Source: Cellvibrio sp. (GTDB taxonomy: Bacteria; Pseudomonadota; Gammaproteobacteria; Pseudomonadales; Cellvibrionaceae). From it: a DNA stretch of 64,000 nucleotides. The stretch is from the NCBI GenBank assembly GCA_016712405.1, contig JADJRD010000014.1, positions 372,001 to 436,000 on the forward strand, given 5' to 3'. Shown in pieces: positions 15,896 through 25,400 of this stretch. The position numbers were made by a program, and so were the translations under genes. Position 1 is the first letter of the stretch, and each line of letters starts with the position of its first letter. Under the pieces are notes generated by a model. It had not been told where the DNA came from and made no database searches. It was given only the letters and a program-made list of their open reading frames with translations.

Positions 15896-17095
15896 ATGCA
15901 AAATTTACTATTAACTAAAAACATATTCCCGGAATCTTTGCTGCGACCGACAGTGAATTACATTCTGCGAACTCAATTATCTGATGGCGCTATTCCTTGG
16001 TTTGCGATGGGCAAGGTTGACCCTTGGGATCACATTGAAGCAGCGATGGGTTTGGTAATTGGTGGTGAATTTACGGCGGCACAAAAAGCTTATCAATGGC
16101 TGGCAGACAATCAATTGGAAGATGGCAGTTGGTGGGCGAATTATATTGAGGGTGAGGCGGTTGATAAAAATCATCGGGAAACCAATTTCATTGCTTATGT
16201 GGCAACAGGCATTTGGCATTATTTTTTAGTCACTCAAGATAAAAAATTTCTTGTTCAGTATTTACCAGTTGTACAAAAAGCGATTGATTTTGTGTTGTGT
16301 TATCAATCACCTACAGGTGAAATTTATTGGGCAGTTGACATCAACAATCAACCACAAAAAGATGCGTTAATTACGGCATCCAGTTCTATTTATAAAAGTC
16401 TTGAATGCGCAATCTCAATTGCAGAAGAATTGGCTGTTGATGCCAGCGATTGGCGAAAATCTTATCGACAATTAGGTCATGCATTAACGCATCCAGAATA
16501 TTTTGATCGTACTTGGGAATCCAAAACCCGATTTTCCATGGATTGGTTCTATCCGATTTTAACCGGCGTTGTGCATGGTAAAGCGGCACAGCATCGTATA
16601 GAAAATAAATGGAACATATTTGTAGAAAACAATGTCGGTTGTCGTTGTGTGAGTGACGAGCCTTGGGTGACTGTGGCCGAATCTTGTGAATTGACTTTAG
16701 CCTTATTGGCTGCAGGTGAGCACGCAAAGGCCGTGAATTTATTCAGTTGGTTATTTCAATTTTTGGATGATGACGGCGGTTATTGGACGGGCTTTAATTT
16801 TCGCGATCAAGTCATTTGGCCAAAAGAAAAAACCACTTGGACTTGTGGTGCAATTTTGTTAGCGGCTGATGCATTAACGCAGCATACAGGCGCCGCGAAT
16901 TTGTTTTTGGGTTCGCGATTGGAAAAAGACCCCCTCCTAACCTCCCCCTTGCCAGGGGGAGGAACTGATCCCCTCCTGGCAAGGGGAGGGTTAGGTGGGG
17001 TCTTTTTTGCAATTGAACAAACAATAAATTATTGGTCAGGTAAACATTATTTATGCGAATTCCCAGAATTTACATCGATCAAGCTTTGGCAATAA
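15896..17095 (+). CDS. Alpha/alpha-toroid (prenyltransferase/squalene-cyclase-like) protein with an in-frame repeat insertion
   Basis: A 399-residue protein built of helical-hairpin repeats: 'YILRTQLSDGAIPWF', 'AYQWLADNQLEDGSWWANY', 'VLCYQSPTGEIYWA' and 'LFQFLDDDGGYWTGFNF'. The Q-x-x-D-G-x-W pattern is that of terpene-cyclase and prenyltransferase toroids. No DXDD cyclase motif is evident, so a binding or glycan-processing role is as likely as cyclisation. Codons for 'KDPLLTSPLPGGG...GGLGGVFF' are a copy of the palindromic repeat at 16923-17008, read through in frame near the 3' end. The annotated end overlaps rsmE by 43 bases; the true C-terminus may have been earlier before the insertion. 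Confidence 0.7.
   Translation: MQNLLLTKNIFPESLLRPTVNYILRTQLSDGAIPWFAMGKVDPWDHIEAAMGLVIGGEFTAAQKAYQWLADNQLEDGSWWANYIEGEAVDKNHRETNFIAYVATGIWHYFLVTQDKKFLVQYLPVVQKAIDFVLCYQSPTGEIYWAVDINNQPQKDALITASSSIYKSLECAISIAEELAVDASDWRKSYRQLGHALTHPEYFDRTWESKTRFSMDWFYPILTGVVHGKAAQHRIENKWNIFVENNVGCRCVSDEPWVTVAESCELTLALLAAGEHAKAVNLFSWLFQFLDDDGGYWTGFNFRDQVIWPKEKTTWTCGAILLAADALTQHTGAANLFLGSRLEKDPLLTSPLPGGGTDPLLARGGLGGVFFAIEQTINYWSGKHYLCEFPEFTSIKLWQ
16923..17008. repeat. 86-bp palindromic GC-rich repeat, copy 2, inside a reading frame
   Basis: It is nearly identical to the repeat at 14217-14304, differing by small gaps and a few substitutions: AAAAAGACCCCCTCCTAACC at the left and TTAGGTGGGGTCTTTTTT at the right. 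It lies within the toroid-protein reading frame and keeps it open, adding about 28 residues. The mirrored ends and two nearby copies suggest a small mobile or copied palindromic element. Confidence 0.9.
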
Positions 17096-17784
17096 CAGAT
17101 TCGGTATTGTTAAATGAAAACGCATCACACTATTTGTCGAAAGTACTGCGCATGCAAGAGGGGCGGGAATTAATTGTCTTTAATGGTCAGGGCGGTGAAT
17201 ATTCTGCGCAGATAAAAGAAATCGGTAAAAAACAAATCGCTATTCAAATTAGTCAATTTTCTGAAGGCAATCGACAATCACCATTGGAATTACATTTGGC
17301 AATTGGCATTTCGCGCGGTGAACGCATGGATTGGGTTTTACAAAAAGCAACGGAATTAGGCGTTACACAAATTATTCCCTTAATCACCGAACGTACCGAA
17401 GTTAAAATCAAAGGCGAAAAACAAGATAAAAAAATGCAACACTGGCAGCAAATTATTATCAGTGCTTGTGAGCAATGCCAGAGAAATTTATTGCCCATTC
17501 TGCAAGAACCTCAAGCAATCGATAGCTGGTTAAAAACAGTATCAACGGATTATCGTTTTGTATTGCATCATCGTAACGACCAAAGCCTCTCAGAATCATC
17601 AGCACCGAAAAGCGTCACTTTGTTAATTGGGCCAGAAGGCGGGTTAAGTGAAGAAGAAATTATTCTTGCAGAAAACGAAAAATTTCAATCATTGCGATTG
17701 GGTCCAAGGGTATTGCGTACAGAAACTGCTCCTGTAGCCGCAATCAGTTTGGTGCAATATTTGTGGGGCGACTTGGGTGAATAG
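17053..17784 (+). CDS. rsmE: 16S rRNA (uracil-1498-N3)-methyltransferase RsmE
   Basis: RsmE methylates U1498 of 16S rRNA in the 30S subunit. The 243-residue protein has an N-terminal PUA-like domain ('HYLSKVLRMQEG', 'FNGQGGEY') and a C-terminal SPOUT knot: 'RMDWVLQKATELGVTQIIPL', 'LLIGPEGGLSEEE' and 'LRLGPRVLRTETAPVAA'. ATG 17053 gives the family start. It overlaps both the end of the toroid protein upstream and the start of a membrane protein downstream. Confidence 0.95.
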   Translation: MRIPRIYIDQALAITDSVLLNENASHYLSKVLRMQEGRELIVFNGQGGEYSAQIKEIGKKQIAIQISQFSEGNRQSPLELHLAIGISRGERMDWVLQKATELGVTQIIPLITERTEVKIKGEKQDKKMQHWQQIIISACEQCQRNLLPILQEPQAIDSWLKTVSTDYRFVLHHRNDQSLSESSAPKSVTLLIGPEGGLSEEEIILAENEKFQSLRLGPRVLRTETAPVAAISLVQYLWGDLGE

Positions 17785-18391
17785 TTTAATTCCTAAACCA
17801 ATTCTAGCCTTGCTCATTATTTTGTGTAATTTAATTCCTGTTTATGCTGTAGTTGTTTTGGATTGGAAAAGCTTTGATTTGATATTTCTCTACTGGCTGG
17901 AAAATTTAATTATTGGTTTATTCATGGTGTTGCGAATGCTGATTCGCCGCTATTCAGGAATCCTTGAAGTAATTGTTAGCCTCTATGCAATCCCTTTTAC
18001 GGCTTTTCATTACACGTTGTTTTGTATTTTCCACGGCATCTTCATTATGGTTATTTTTGATCAAATGAAATTTGGCGATAATGCACCGCTGGACTTGTTT
18101 TATGTCAGCGTGTCAATGATTAAATCAGGGGCGATGGAAATGGCTGTTCTAGGGCTTGTTCTTGTTCACCTGGTAGATTGGATTCGGGATTGGTTTAAGT
18201 CTGCTCAAGATGTTGGTGATATTGTATGGTCGGGCTATAAGCGAATAATGCTTACGCATTTTACTATTATTGCCTGCGGGTACGCTTTGCTGATAATGGA
18301 AAATCCTGATATAGGTTTGCTTTTTTTAATCGCGATAAAGACGATTATGGATTTTCATTTTTATTTTCGAACTGGAAAATCATCATCATGA
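17777..18391 (+). CDS. Multi-span membrane protein, DUF6498-like
   Basis: A 204-residue hydrophobic protein with about five or six membrane helices. 'LIFLYWLENLIIGLFMVLRM', with a conserved-looking Y-W-x-E-N motif, and 'HYTLFCIFHGIFIMVIF' resemble the DUF6498 family of unknown function. Translation starts at GTG 17777, overlapping the rsmE stop by eight bases, so it is coupled to rsmE. The end converges on a minus-strand membrane gene. No function is assigned. Confidence 0.65.
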   Translation: MNSLIPKPILALLIILCNLIPVYAVVVLDWKSFDLIFLYWLENLIIGLFMVLRMLIRRYSGILEVIVSLYAIPFTAFHYTLFCIFHGIFIMVIFDQMKFGDNAPLDLFYVSVSMIKSGAMEMAVLGLVLVHLVDWIRDWFKSAQDVGDIVWSGYKRIMLTHFTIIACGYALLIMENPDIGLLFLIAIKTIMDFHFYFRTGKSSS

Positions 18392-18408
18392 ATGGTTCCA
18401 GTTAGGTG

Positions 18409-18786
18409 CTATTTTTTAATTTTGTTTTTCGTGACTTCATTCACCCATTTTTGAATATAGACATAGTTCAAGCTAACAAAAATGCTATAGACAAAAAACA
18501 TAATCAGCCAGAGCAATAACATTTTTATTCCGGGTACACCCAAAATCATAAATGCCATTTGTGATAAAAACCCCATCAGCCAATTACATAAAAATACCGC
18601 TGCAACAAAAGCATAAATGGAAGGTGCTTGTGGAACCCCGATTTTTCGTAGCACGCCAAAAGGTATTGCCAGTGCGGCAAGTAACGCAGGCACACCGAAG
18701 GCCGCCCAGAGAACCATATACTCAGGATCCTGATTAATTTTATTCAAGTAGTCAATCAGCTCAACGCTTAATTCCATGATAATCAT
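18409..18786 (-). CDS. Hypothetical membrane protein downstream of lemA
   Basis: A 125-residue protein with three to four hydrophobic segments: 'MVLWAAFGVPALLAALAIPFG', 'YAFVAAVFLCNWLMGFLSQM' and 'MLLLWLIMFFVYSIFVSLNYV' (each in outline). I recognise no family. Its start lies inside the end of the LemA gene (26-base overlap), and the three minus-strand genes from 20437 to 18409 form one operon. A role alongside the LemA/GIDE proteins is inferred from position only. Confidence 0.6.
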   Translation of the reverse strand: MIIMELSVELIDYLNKINQDPEYMVLWAAFGVPALLAALAIPFGVLRKIGVPQAPSIYAFVAAVFLCNWLMGFLSQMAFMILGVPGIKMLLLWLIMFFVYSIFVSLNYVYIQKWVNEVTKNKIKK

Positions 18787-19315
18787 GCTCCAGTTTTAAT
18801 AAGCTTCTATCTCGATACCAAGGTAATTTTGCAAGAATCAAGTTAGGAAATTCATGAATGGCAATATTGTAGAGAGTGACGCTGTCGTTGAAAAATTCCA
18901 TCCTGTCAGAAATTGCATTTTCTATTTCAGAAATCCTGCTTTGTAAAGCCAGCATATTCTCATTGGTTTTTAAGTCAGGGTGGGCTTCCACTCGTGCAAA
19001 AATAGCAGGCGTTAATTGGTTGATGATATTGGCTATTTGTATTTTTTGTTCAGTATTCTTTGCTTGTAAAAAACGACTTCTTAATTCTGTTAGTTGCTCA
19101 AGTGTTTGTTGTTCATACTGCATGGCTTGTTTAGCAATACTGACTAATTGAGGAATTTCGTCTGCACGCTGCTTAAGTAATATATCGATGTTATGAAAAC
19201 ATTTATCTATATTGAGCCTTAACATCACCAGTTGATTAAAAATGGAAATTACATAGATGATAAGGCCGATAATGATAAATGCCAGAATTGTGTAAGCGAT
19301 GGCGGTTAACATCAT
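18761..19315 (-). CDS. lemA: LemA family protein
   Basis: A 184-residue protein with one N-terminal membrane helix ('ILAFIIIGLIIYVISIFNQL') and a soluble helical bundle. The family pattern is clear: 'LVMLRLNIDKCFHNIDILLKQRADEIPQLV', 'RSRFLQAKN', 'ENMLALQSRISEIENAI' and 'YNIAIHEFPNLILAKL' (each in part). LemA proteins are membrane-anchored, and their function is not firmly known. The upstream neighbour is a GIDE-domain protein, a common partner. Start and stop overlap both neighbouring genes, so translation is coupled. Confidence 0.9.
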   Translation of the reverse strand: MMLTAIAYTILAFIIIGLIIYVISIFNQLVMLRLNIDKCFHNIDILLKQRADEIPQLVSIAKQAMQYEQQTLEQLTELRSRFLQAKNTEQKIQIANIINQLTPAIFARVEAHPDLKTNENMLALQSRISEIENAISDRMEFFNDSVTLYNIAIHEFPNLILAKLPWYRDRSLLKLEHDYHGIKR

Positions 19316-20437
19316 GGCGCAGTCTCTTCAGTTGTTGAAGATTTTAATATTTTCCAATCAGGCATTTTGATGATCACTTGGTTTGATTGGATTTCAACGG
19401 GGCTAACCAATACCAGAGCTATCAAAATTAAATAAATACAACTATAAAAAATAAATGAATGCCGAAAGGGTTTGTAAACATTAAAACTCTTAACCGCGGT
19501 GGGTGGTGCCATGGCCAATACTTTTCGAAAATTATCATATTGGATAATAGGCGTGTTGTTGTCCATCTCAACCGAGGCTGTGCCAATCAATAACATTGGG
19601 TCGCCATGTCTGATAATGTATTCAGTGTAGCGTTTACTATTGTTGTGTTCTTCGGTATGACTCTTAACCCAAAACCATTCGATATTGTTTGCGTTGACTT
19701 TTATGCTTCCTGTTTCATCTTCAATCAAAAAATCATTGCAAATGGTTTCTGAAAAAACAATTGAATAACTATCCCTACCGTTATTGTCACGGCTGATGGT
19801 TTCTATAGTGTAATGAAATCCTATGCAATCATCCCCGCTGAGTGGTGCTTTCAATGGTGCGGTCATGATTAATTTGCCTTCTACTTCCACCAATCCCATA
19901 GCCAGCGATCGAATTTTGGAGACAGGCAAAACAGTTTGATATTTTAAAAAACGGCTTTTGTTAGTAGGCATAAATATGCCAATCGCTAACAGAAAAATAA
20001 ATGCAATCAATAAGCAGTAATATCCAATATAGAAATAACTACAGCCAATACAGACTAAAAATATAATTTGCAGAAAATGTTTTCGAGCTTTGGATGGTGG
20101 TGTTCGTTGGTGTTGAAGGTAAAACTTTTCTCTTTCTTTTTTTTCTTCGTTATTGCTACGAAATCCAGCCACAAACATGCCGATAAATGCGAATAAGAAA
20201 ACGGATGCAAATATTATTAGAAAAGCAGCCAACCCCCAGCGCGTATCAATCAGCGCGCAGGCAAGAATGACAGAGGGGTTGGCAATAAAAAAATAGTTTT
20301 TTATTAAATTCAAGATCAAATAGACCTGCAAAGATGACCGTATGAAAGATGGCAACACCAACACTCATTGCCATCAAGAAAATGATAGTCCCCCAGTTGG
20401 GATCTTGCTGGGTTAAAAATTCAATGAACTGATCCAT
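19312..20437 (-). pseudogene. GIDE-domain membrane protein (LemA partner), probably split by one frameshift
   Basis: The main frame (19312-20364) has several membrane segments and then a soluble domain: 'SKIRSLAMGLVEVEGKLIM', 'PLSGDDCIGFHYTIE' and 'DFLIEDETGSIKVN'. These match the GIDE domain named after a eukaryotic membrane E3 ligase and often paired with LemA in bacteria. No RING finger is present. Upstream, another frame encodes a better N-terminus ('MDQFIEFLTQQDPNWGTII', then 'FAGLFDLEFNKK'), starting at 20437. Removing one A from the A7 run at 20287-20293 joins the frames into about 374 residues. If the frames are not joined, the gene starts at 20364. Confidence 0.65.
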
Positions 20438-20468
20438 GGTCATCAGCAATCGTTAATTGTTAGTAGAG

Positions 20469-21035
20469 TTACTCAAAGCTGACATTTTCATCAATCAGAA
20501 TTTTTTTACGTGATTCAATCGAATAAAAATAGAAGGGACGTTTTTCTTCCAGATTGGCGCAACTGGATGCACTGCTGCTACTGGAAGTTGAACTGCTTGA
20601 GCCTGATTCGCGATAATTAAAATTAACCAAAACGGTATTGCCGGAATACTCGTTAGCTCTGATATTTCGATAGCTAGTAATTTGTGTGCAGTTACCGATA
20701 TTGCCTAGATCCAAAATGACTACTTGAACTTTGTCAAAATCAAGATCAGTGGGTATCGCAACGCCATTTTTGTAAATGTCCCAATAATATTCAAATTCGT
20801 CTTCTGTGCTGGCAACCACAATTTGTTTATTGGTGAAATCAATAAAGACAGGTTGAGCTGGATTGATTTCGTCATATTTGTAAATTTCTTTTACGGGAAC
20901 TGAAGCACCAATGCTGGCGGCAGACGAACTATTAGTGTTTCCGCTAGGATTAAACGGAGTATCGCGTTCTGCTCCACAGGCGGACAGGATTAAGGCGCTA
21001 AAAAAAATCGAGATACATTTTAATTGATTTAACAT
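20469..21035 (-). CDS. Hypothetical lipoprotein with a serine-rich linker
   Basis: A 188-residue protein with a clear lipoprotein signal ('FFSALILSACGAE', Cys20). Downstream are a short Asn/Ser stretch, a domain containing 'FDKVQVVILDLGNIGNCTQI' and a Ser-rich run ('GSSSSTSSSSSASSC') before a C-terminal strand region. Paired Cys residues (in 'GNCTQ' and 'SSCAN') could form a disulphide in the periplasm. I recognise no family. It lies 9 bases after the chpC stop and may be transcribed with the Pil-Chp genes. Confidence 0.65.
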   Translation of the reverse strand: MLNQLKCISIFFSALILSACGAERDTPFNPSGNTNSSSAASIGASVPVKEIYKYDEINPAQPVFIDFTNKQIVVASTEDEFEYYWDIYKNGVAIPTDLDFDKVQVVILDLGNIGNCTQITSYRNIRANEYSGNTVLVNFNYRESGSSSSTSSSSSASSCANLEEKRPFYFYSIESRKKILIDENVSFE

Positions 21036-21044
21036 TTTAATTTC

Positions 21045-21533
21045 TTAACGTTGATTGTTGCGTAAATACTCGAGAAAGAAGGATTCCATTTTCGGAATAT
21101 TTGGGATTACTGCTTCTTCACCTGCCCAGGAAATATGCATTAATTCAAATTCTTTATTGTCTATGTCATCGCGTTTGCCGATTTCATCATCTGTGACACG
21201 AGCGAGTCTGGGTAAGCCTTGAGTTAACACCGCAATAAATGGCAATGAGTCATTCATACCTGTTGTGTTGAGTACGGCAAATCGTGATCGCGCATTCACA
21301 AAAGGTTTTTCATCACCGTTGAGTACTTCATACGCCAGTAGGGGTACGGTTTGTTCTCGCCAGCGACAAGTGCCCAAATACCAGTCGGGTGATCGCAACA
21401 CAGGTGTAACCTGACTAACCGGCACAATTTCGGCAACCGTAACGTTAGGAATCAGTAAACTGTTGCCATTCATGGGTACCAGTAAGCTGGCAATCTCTTG
21501 CGTTTTTCCTTCAATTCGATGAGTGTCTATCAT
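21045..21533 (-). CDS. chpC: CheW-like protein ChpC of the Pil-Chp system
   Basis: A 162-residue CheW-domain protein. 'NSLLIPNVTVAEIVPVSQV', 'PDWYLGTCRWREQTVPLLAYE' (in part) and 'RSRFAVLNTTG' fit the CheW fold. In Pseudomonas ChpC is the accessory coupling protein of the chemosensory pathway that controls type IV pilus motility. It starts four bases inside chpB (ATGA overlap) and is the last clear member of the minus-strand cluster pilG-pilH-pilI-pilJ-pilK-chpA-chpB-chpC. Confidence 0.85.
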   Translation of the reverse strand: MIDTHRIEGKTQEIASLLVPMNGNSLLIPNVTVAEIVPVSQVTPVLRSPDWYLGTCRWREQTVPLLAYEVLNGDEKPFVNARSRFAVLNTTGMNDSLPFIAVLTQGLPRLARVTDDEIGKRDDIDNKEFELMHISWAGEEAVIPNIPKMESFFLEYLRNNQR

Positions 21534-22468
21534 GCTGGGTTCTCTTTGCTGAATCGATTTTTTAAACGAGCGGCTAATGCTTCCGCTAAGTGTTCAGGCG
21601 TTCCTATAAGGCTAACACAACCTGTCGCTATAGCGGCGCGCGGCATTGAGTCACTGGTTGCACTTTCGGGAAGTTGCGCCCAAACAGTTCCACCTTGTTG
21701 GCTGAGTAGGCGACAACTGGCGGCACCATCATCCCCCATGCCTGTGAAGATAATCAAGCCACAGGACTGTTTATAAATGTGCGCAATGTTGGCGGTAAGT
21801 TGGTTGATGGAGGGTATGTAATGGCTATTCCAAGTACTGTTCTTGTGGAGGAGCAGCGTTTTATTGCCAAGCACCTCAACTCGTTCGCGGGAGGTTAGCA
21901 AAATAATTTTACCGGCGGATAAAACTGTACCCTGTTCAGCGGGTTCACAGCTGTAGCCAGAGATTTTTCCTAAGCTGCGAGCCAGGCTTTCACCTTGTCT
22001 TGGATCTATATGCTGAATATAGATAAAGGCATAGGGTAAGTTTTCTGGCAGAGCTTGGATAAAAGTATTGATGGCGGCAGGCCCGCCGGTTGATGCAGCG
22101 AGAATCCAGCATTCGTTAGCGGCTTTTTGTCGCTGTAATTCAACGTCGCCGACGAGTTGTTCCAGCCGTTGTTGCGTTCGTTTGATCCATTGGATTTGCG
22201 CTTCGCGGTGGAAACCGGGTTCTGAGCTATCAATCAATAACACTGGCACTTGATCTTGATGCAGAAGCTGATCAACCAATGTTGAGTCACCATCATAATC
22301 ACTGGCAATATCCAATAACCAAGCTTGGGGTTGAAGGTTGGGGAGTTGGCTTTCAGTGGTCAATACACACTGACACACAACCCTGTGACCCGCCTGAAGC
22401 ACCAGTTGGGTCAAGGGTATTTGCTTTTGGGGGTGATCAATCACCAGGCCTATGTGCAATTCAGCCAC
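21530..22468 (-). CDS. chpB: CheB-type receptor methylesterase ChpB
   Basis: A 312-residue chemoreceptor glutamate methylesterase that would demethylate the receptor PilJ. The C-terminal catalytic domain shows the Ser ('LAASTGGPAAIN'), the His ('IYIQHIDPRQGESLA') and the Asp ('IFTGMGDDGA') of the triad. The N-terminal ~120 residues occupy the place of a receiver domain but lack an obvious phospho-acceptor Asp, as in other ChpB proteins. It is overlapped by chpC and lies four bases after chpA. Confidence 0.9.
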   Translation of the reverse strand: MAELHIGLVIDHPQKQIPLTQLVLQAGHRVVCQCVLTTESQLPNLQPQAWLLDIASDYDGDSTLVDQLLHQDQVPVLLIDSSEPGFHREAQIQWIKRTQQRLEQLVGDVELQRQKAANECWILAASTGGPAAINTFIQALPENLPYAFIYIQHIDPRQGESLARSLGKISGYSCEPAEQGTVLSAGKIILLTSRERVEVLGNKTLLLHKNSTWNSHYIPSINQLTANIAHIYKQSCGLIIFTGMGDDGAASCRLLSQQGGTVWAQLPESATSDSMPRAAIATGCVSLIGTPEHLAEALAARLKNRFSKENPA

Positions 22469-22472
22469 GGTA

Positions 22473-25400
22473 TTATTTCACCCGTAGCTTTAATAGTTCC
22501 CGAATATTGGTTAACAATAAATCTTCTTGGTAAGGTTTACCCATGTATTTATCCACACCCAAGCTAAAAGCGCGTTCGCGGTGTTTATCGCCGGTACGCG
22601 AGGTAATCATGATGATTGGCAAGCCTTTTAGGCGGGAACTGGATCGAACATTTTTCGCGACTTCGAAACCGTCCATGCGCGGCATTTCGATATCGAGCAA
22701 CATCAAATCCGGGATTTGATCCTGTAGGACTTGCAAGGCTTCAGCACCGTCTTTGGCGGTGATGACACGGAAACCTTCGCGCTCCAAGAAGCGGCTGGTT
22801 ACCTTGCGTACGGTTACTGAGTCGTCCACCACCATAACGGTTTTTTCGCTGGTGTCCTCTTCGACTGTAGGTGCAGACAAACTTGGCAAATCCATAGGCA
22901 CTAATTGTAAATTCAGAGCGCGTTGTTCGCGAATAACGGCGTGCAAATCCAAAATCACGACCACGCTACCATCACCCATGATCGTAGCGCCTGATACGCC
23001 ACGAACTGAACCAAATTGCATTCCCAGGGTTTTTACTACAATCTCGCGGCTACCTAATAGTCTGTCCACTTGTAGAGCAACGGTTTGGTCTGCACTTCGC
23101 ACAAGAATGACGGGTAAAGGCAAGCCTTGGCCATCGAGTTTGGGTTTGGTATCGGAATCCAGAAGTCCACCCAGATAGCGCACTAGATAATTTTCACCGG
23201 CATAGTCGAAACTGGCTGTTGGATCCTGATAATAGTGCTCCAGCTCGAATGGGCTCACGCGCACAATACCCTCAATGGTGTTGAGTGGTACGGCGTAGAG
23301 ATCTTCACCAATCTGAATCATCAATGCTCGGTTAACCGATACGGTGAAGGGGAGTCGAATTTCAAATTCGGTTCCGCGCCCCCAAGCAGAACTGATGATC
23401 ATGTTGCCGCCGAGTTGTTTGATCTCGGATGCCACCACGTCCATGCCCACGCCACGGCCGGAAATTTGCGTAACCTTTTCGGCGGTACTAAAGCCGGCAT
23501 GTAAAATGAACTGGATGACTTCATCATCACTGAGTTTGGCATCGGCGGCCATTAATCCGCGCTCAATGGCTTTTTCACGAATTCGTTGCAAATTGATACC
23601 ACGGCCGTCGTCCTTCAAGCGCAGTACAACTTCACTGCCTTCACGTGCCAAGCTCAACAGGATTCGGCCGTTGACCGATTTGCCAGAAGCAGTACGATCT
23701 GTTGGCATTTCGATACCATGGTCAACCGCATTACGTAACATATGCTCCAAAGGTGCAACCATACGTTCCAATACCGTACGATCCATTTCACCTTCAACAT
23801 TGTCCAGATCAAAATCTACTTCTTTGCCTAGTTCGGTAGCCGCTTGGCGAACAATACGACGCAAACGGGGTACCAGACGCGAGAAAGGAACCATGCGCGA
23901 ACGCATCAAACCTTCTTGCAAGTCAGTGTTAATTCGTGACTGTTGCAACAATAACGTTTCAGTGTCGCGCGTTTTATCAGACAGTGTGTACTTCAAGTCC
24001 ATCAAGTCAGAGGCTGACTCGATTAACGAACGCGACAATTGTTGGAGTTGGGAATAGCGGTCCATCTCCAGTGGATCAAATTCTTCGTGTTGAGCCATCT
24101 GTTCCTGGCGGAACAATACTTGGGCTTCAGTTTCAATATCGAGACGACGCAATTGCTCCTGCAAACGTTGAATGGTGGCATCCATCTCGCCAATAGCACC
24201 ACTCAAGTCACTCACTTGCTGTTCCATACGGCCACGGCTGATGGAGGTTTCACCGGCCAGGTTCACCAGCTCTTCCAGCAATTCAGCGGAGACTTTTACA
24301 ACCTCTTGCGGCCCACTGCGGCGAGCAGCCAAGTGAGCCTGTGCGCTCGCTGGCATGGTGATAAAGTCGGGTAAATTGCCATGGCTTTTCGACAGGGGTT
24401 CAGGTTTTTGTCTGGGTGCAAAGGCTAAAACATTGGGCCTTTCTTCTTGGTCGTCAGAGGTCGGTAACGCCAGTGATTCGTCAGAAGTTTCTTCCGCAAC
24501 CTGATGTCGAGTATTGTCGACCACTATTGTGGGCTTGTTGAATGCTGAAGGAGTTTCAGAAACAGGTTGAGTTTCGGGTGTGACAACAGGCATTGCTGTT
24601 TCAGGCATTTCACCTGCCAGACGAGCACGTGCTCGTGAGACACCTGTATGCATTTGATCTTGATATTGATGCAGATGTTGAAAGAAATTTTGATCCAGTT
24701 GAGTGTGGGTATCCAAATCAATAATTTTGGTTTCAAAATCGTGCGATAAATTACCAAGATGGGTGAGTCCCGCAAGGCGCGCACCACCTTTAAAGGTGTG
24801 CAGCGAGCGTTTCATTTCTTCAACGGCATCCTGATTGTTCCAGTCTTCTTCCCAATCATGCAGTGCACGATCCAGATCATCGAGTAACTCCACCGCCTCA
24901 TCGATAAAAATTTCAACAATTTCGGGATCAAAGTCCTCGTCATTATCAATGTTGTGATCTGTCGCTGGCTCAACCGTTTCAGGAATAGAGGGTGAAGTTT
25001 TCAATGCGAAATCAGACAAGCTTGTTGATTGAATTTCTTTCAATATTTCGTTGGATTCCACATCATCATCGGCAGCATCTTCAAGCTCTTTACCGAGATA
25101 AGTGTCTGCAACAGGTGCCAATTCAATTTCTTCTTCGGCGAAATATTCTTCATCTGAAGATATTGAAGATGAGTTTTCAGTCACCAAATGAGAAGTTGTT
25201 TCTTCGATGTTATCCGATTGAGTGGATTCTGTATTGGTATGAAGATCATGATGGTAATGTGCATCATCACTTAAGGCGGTTAAGGTGACAACTTCATTAC
25301 TGAGGATTTCATCAAGTACATCATTAATCCCATCGGGTATGCCCATTAAATTTTGGCCTGCCGCAACAGCGTCAACCATATCTAAAAGAGCAGAGTGCGC

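Noticed and set aside
23344..24057. Long open frame opposite chpA
   Set aside because: It lies entirely within the intact chpA frame, has no family features and a Ser/Arg-rich composition typical of the antisense of coding DNA.
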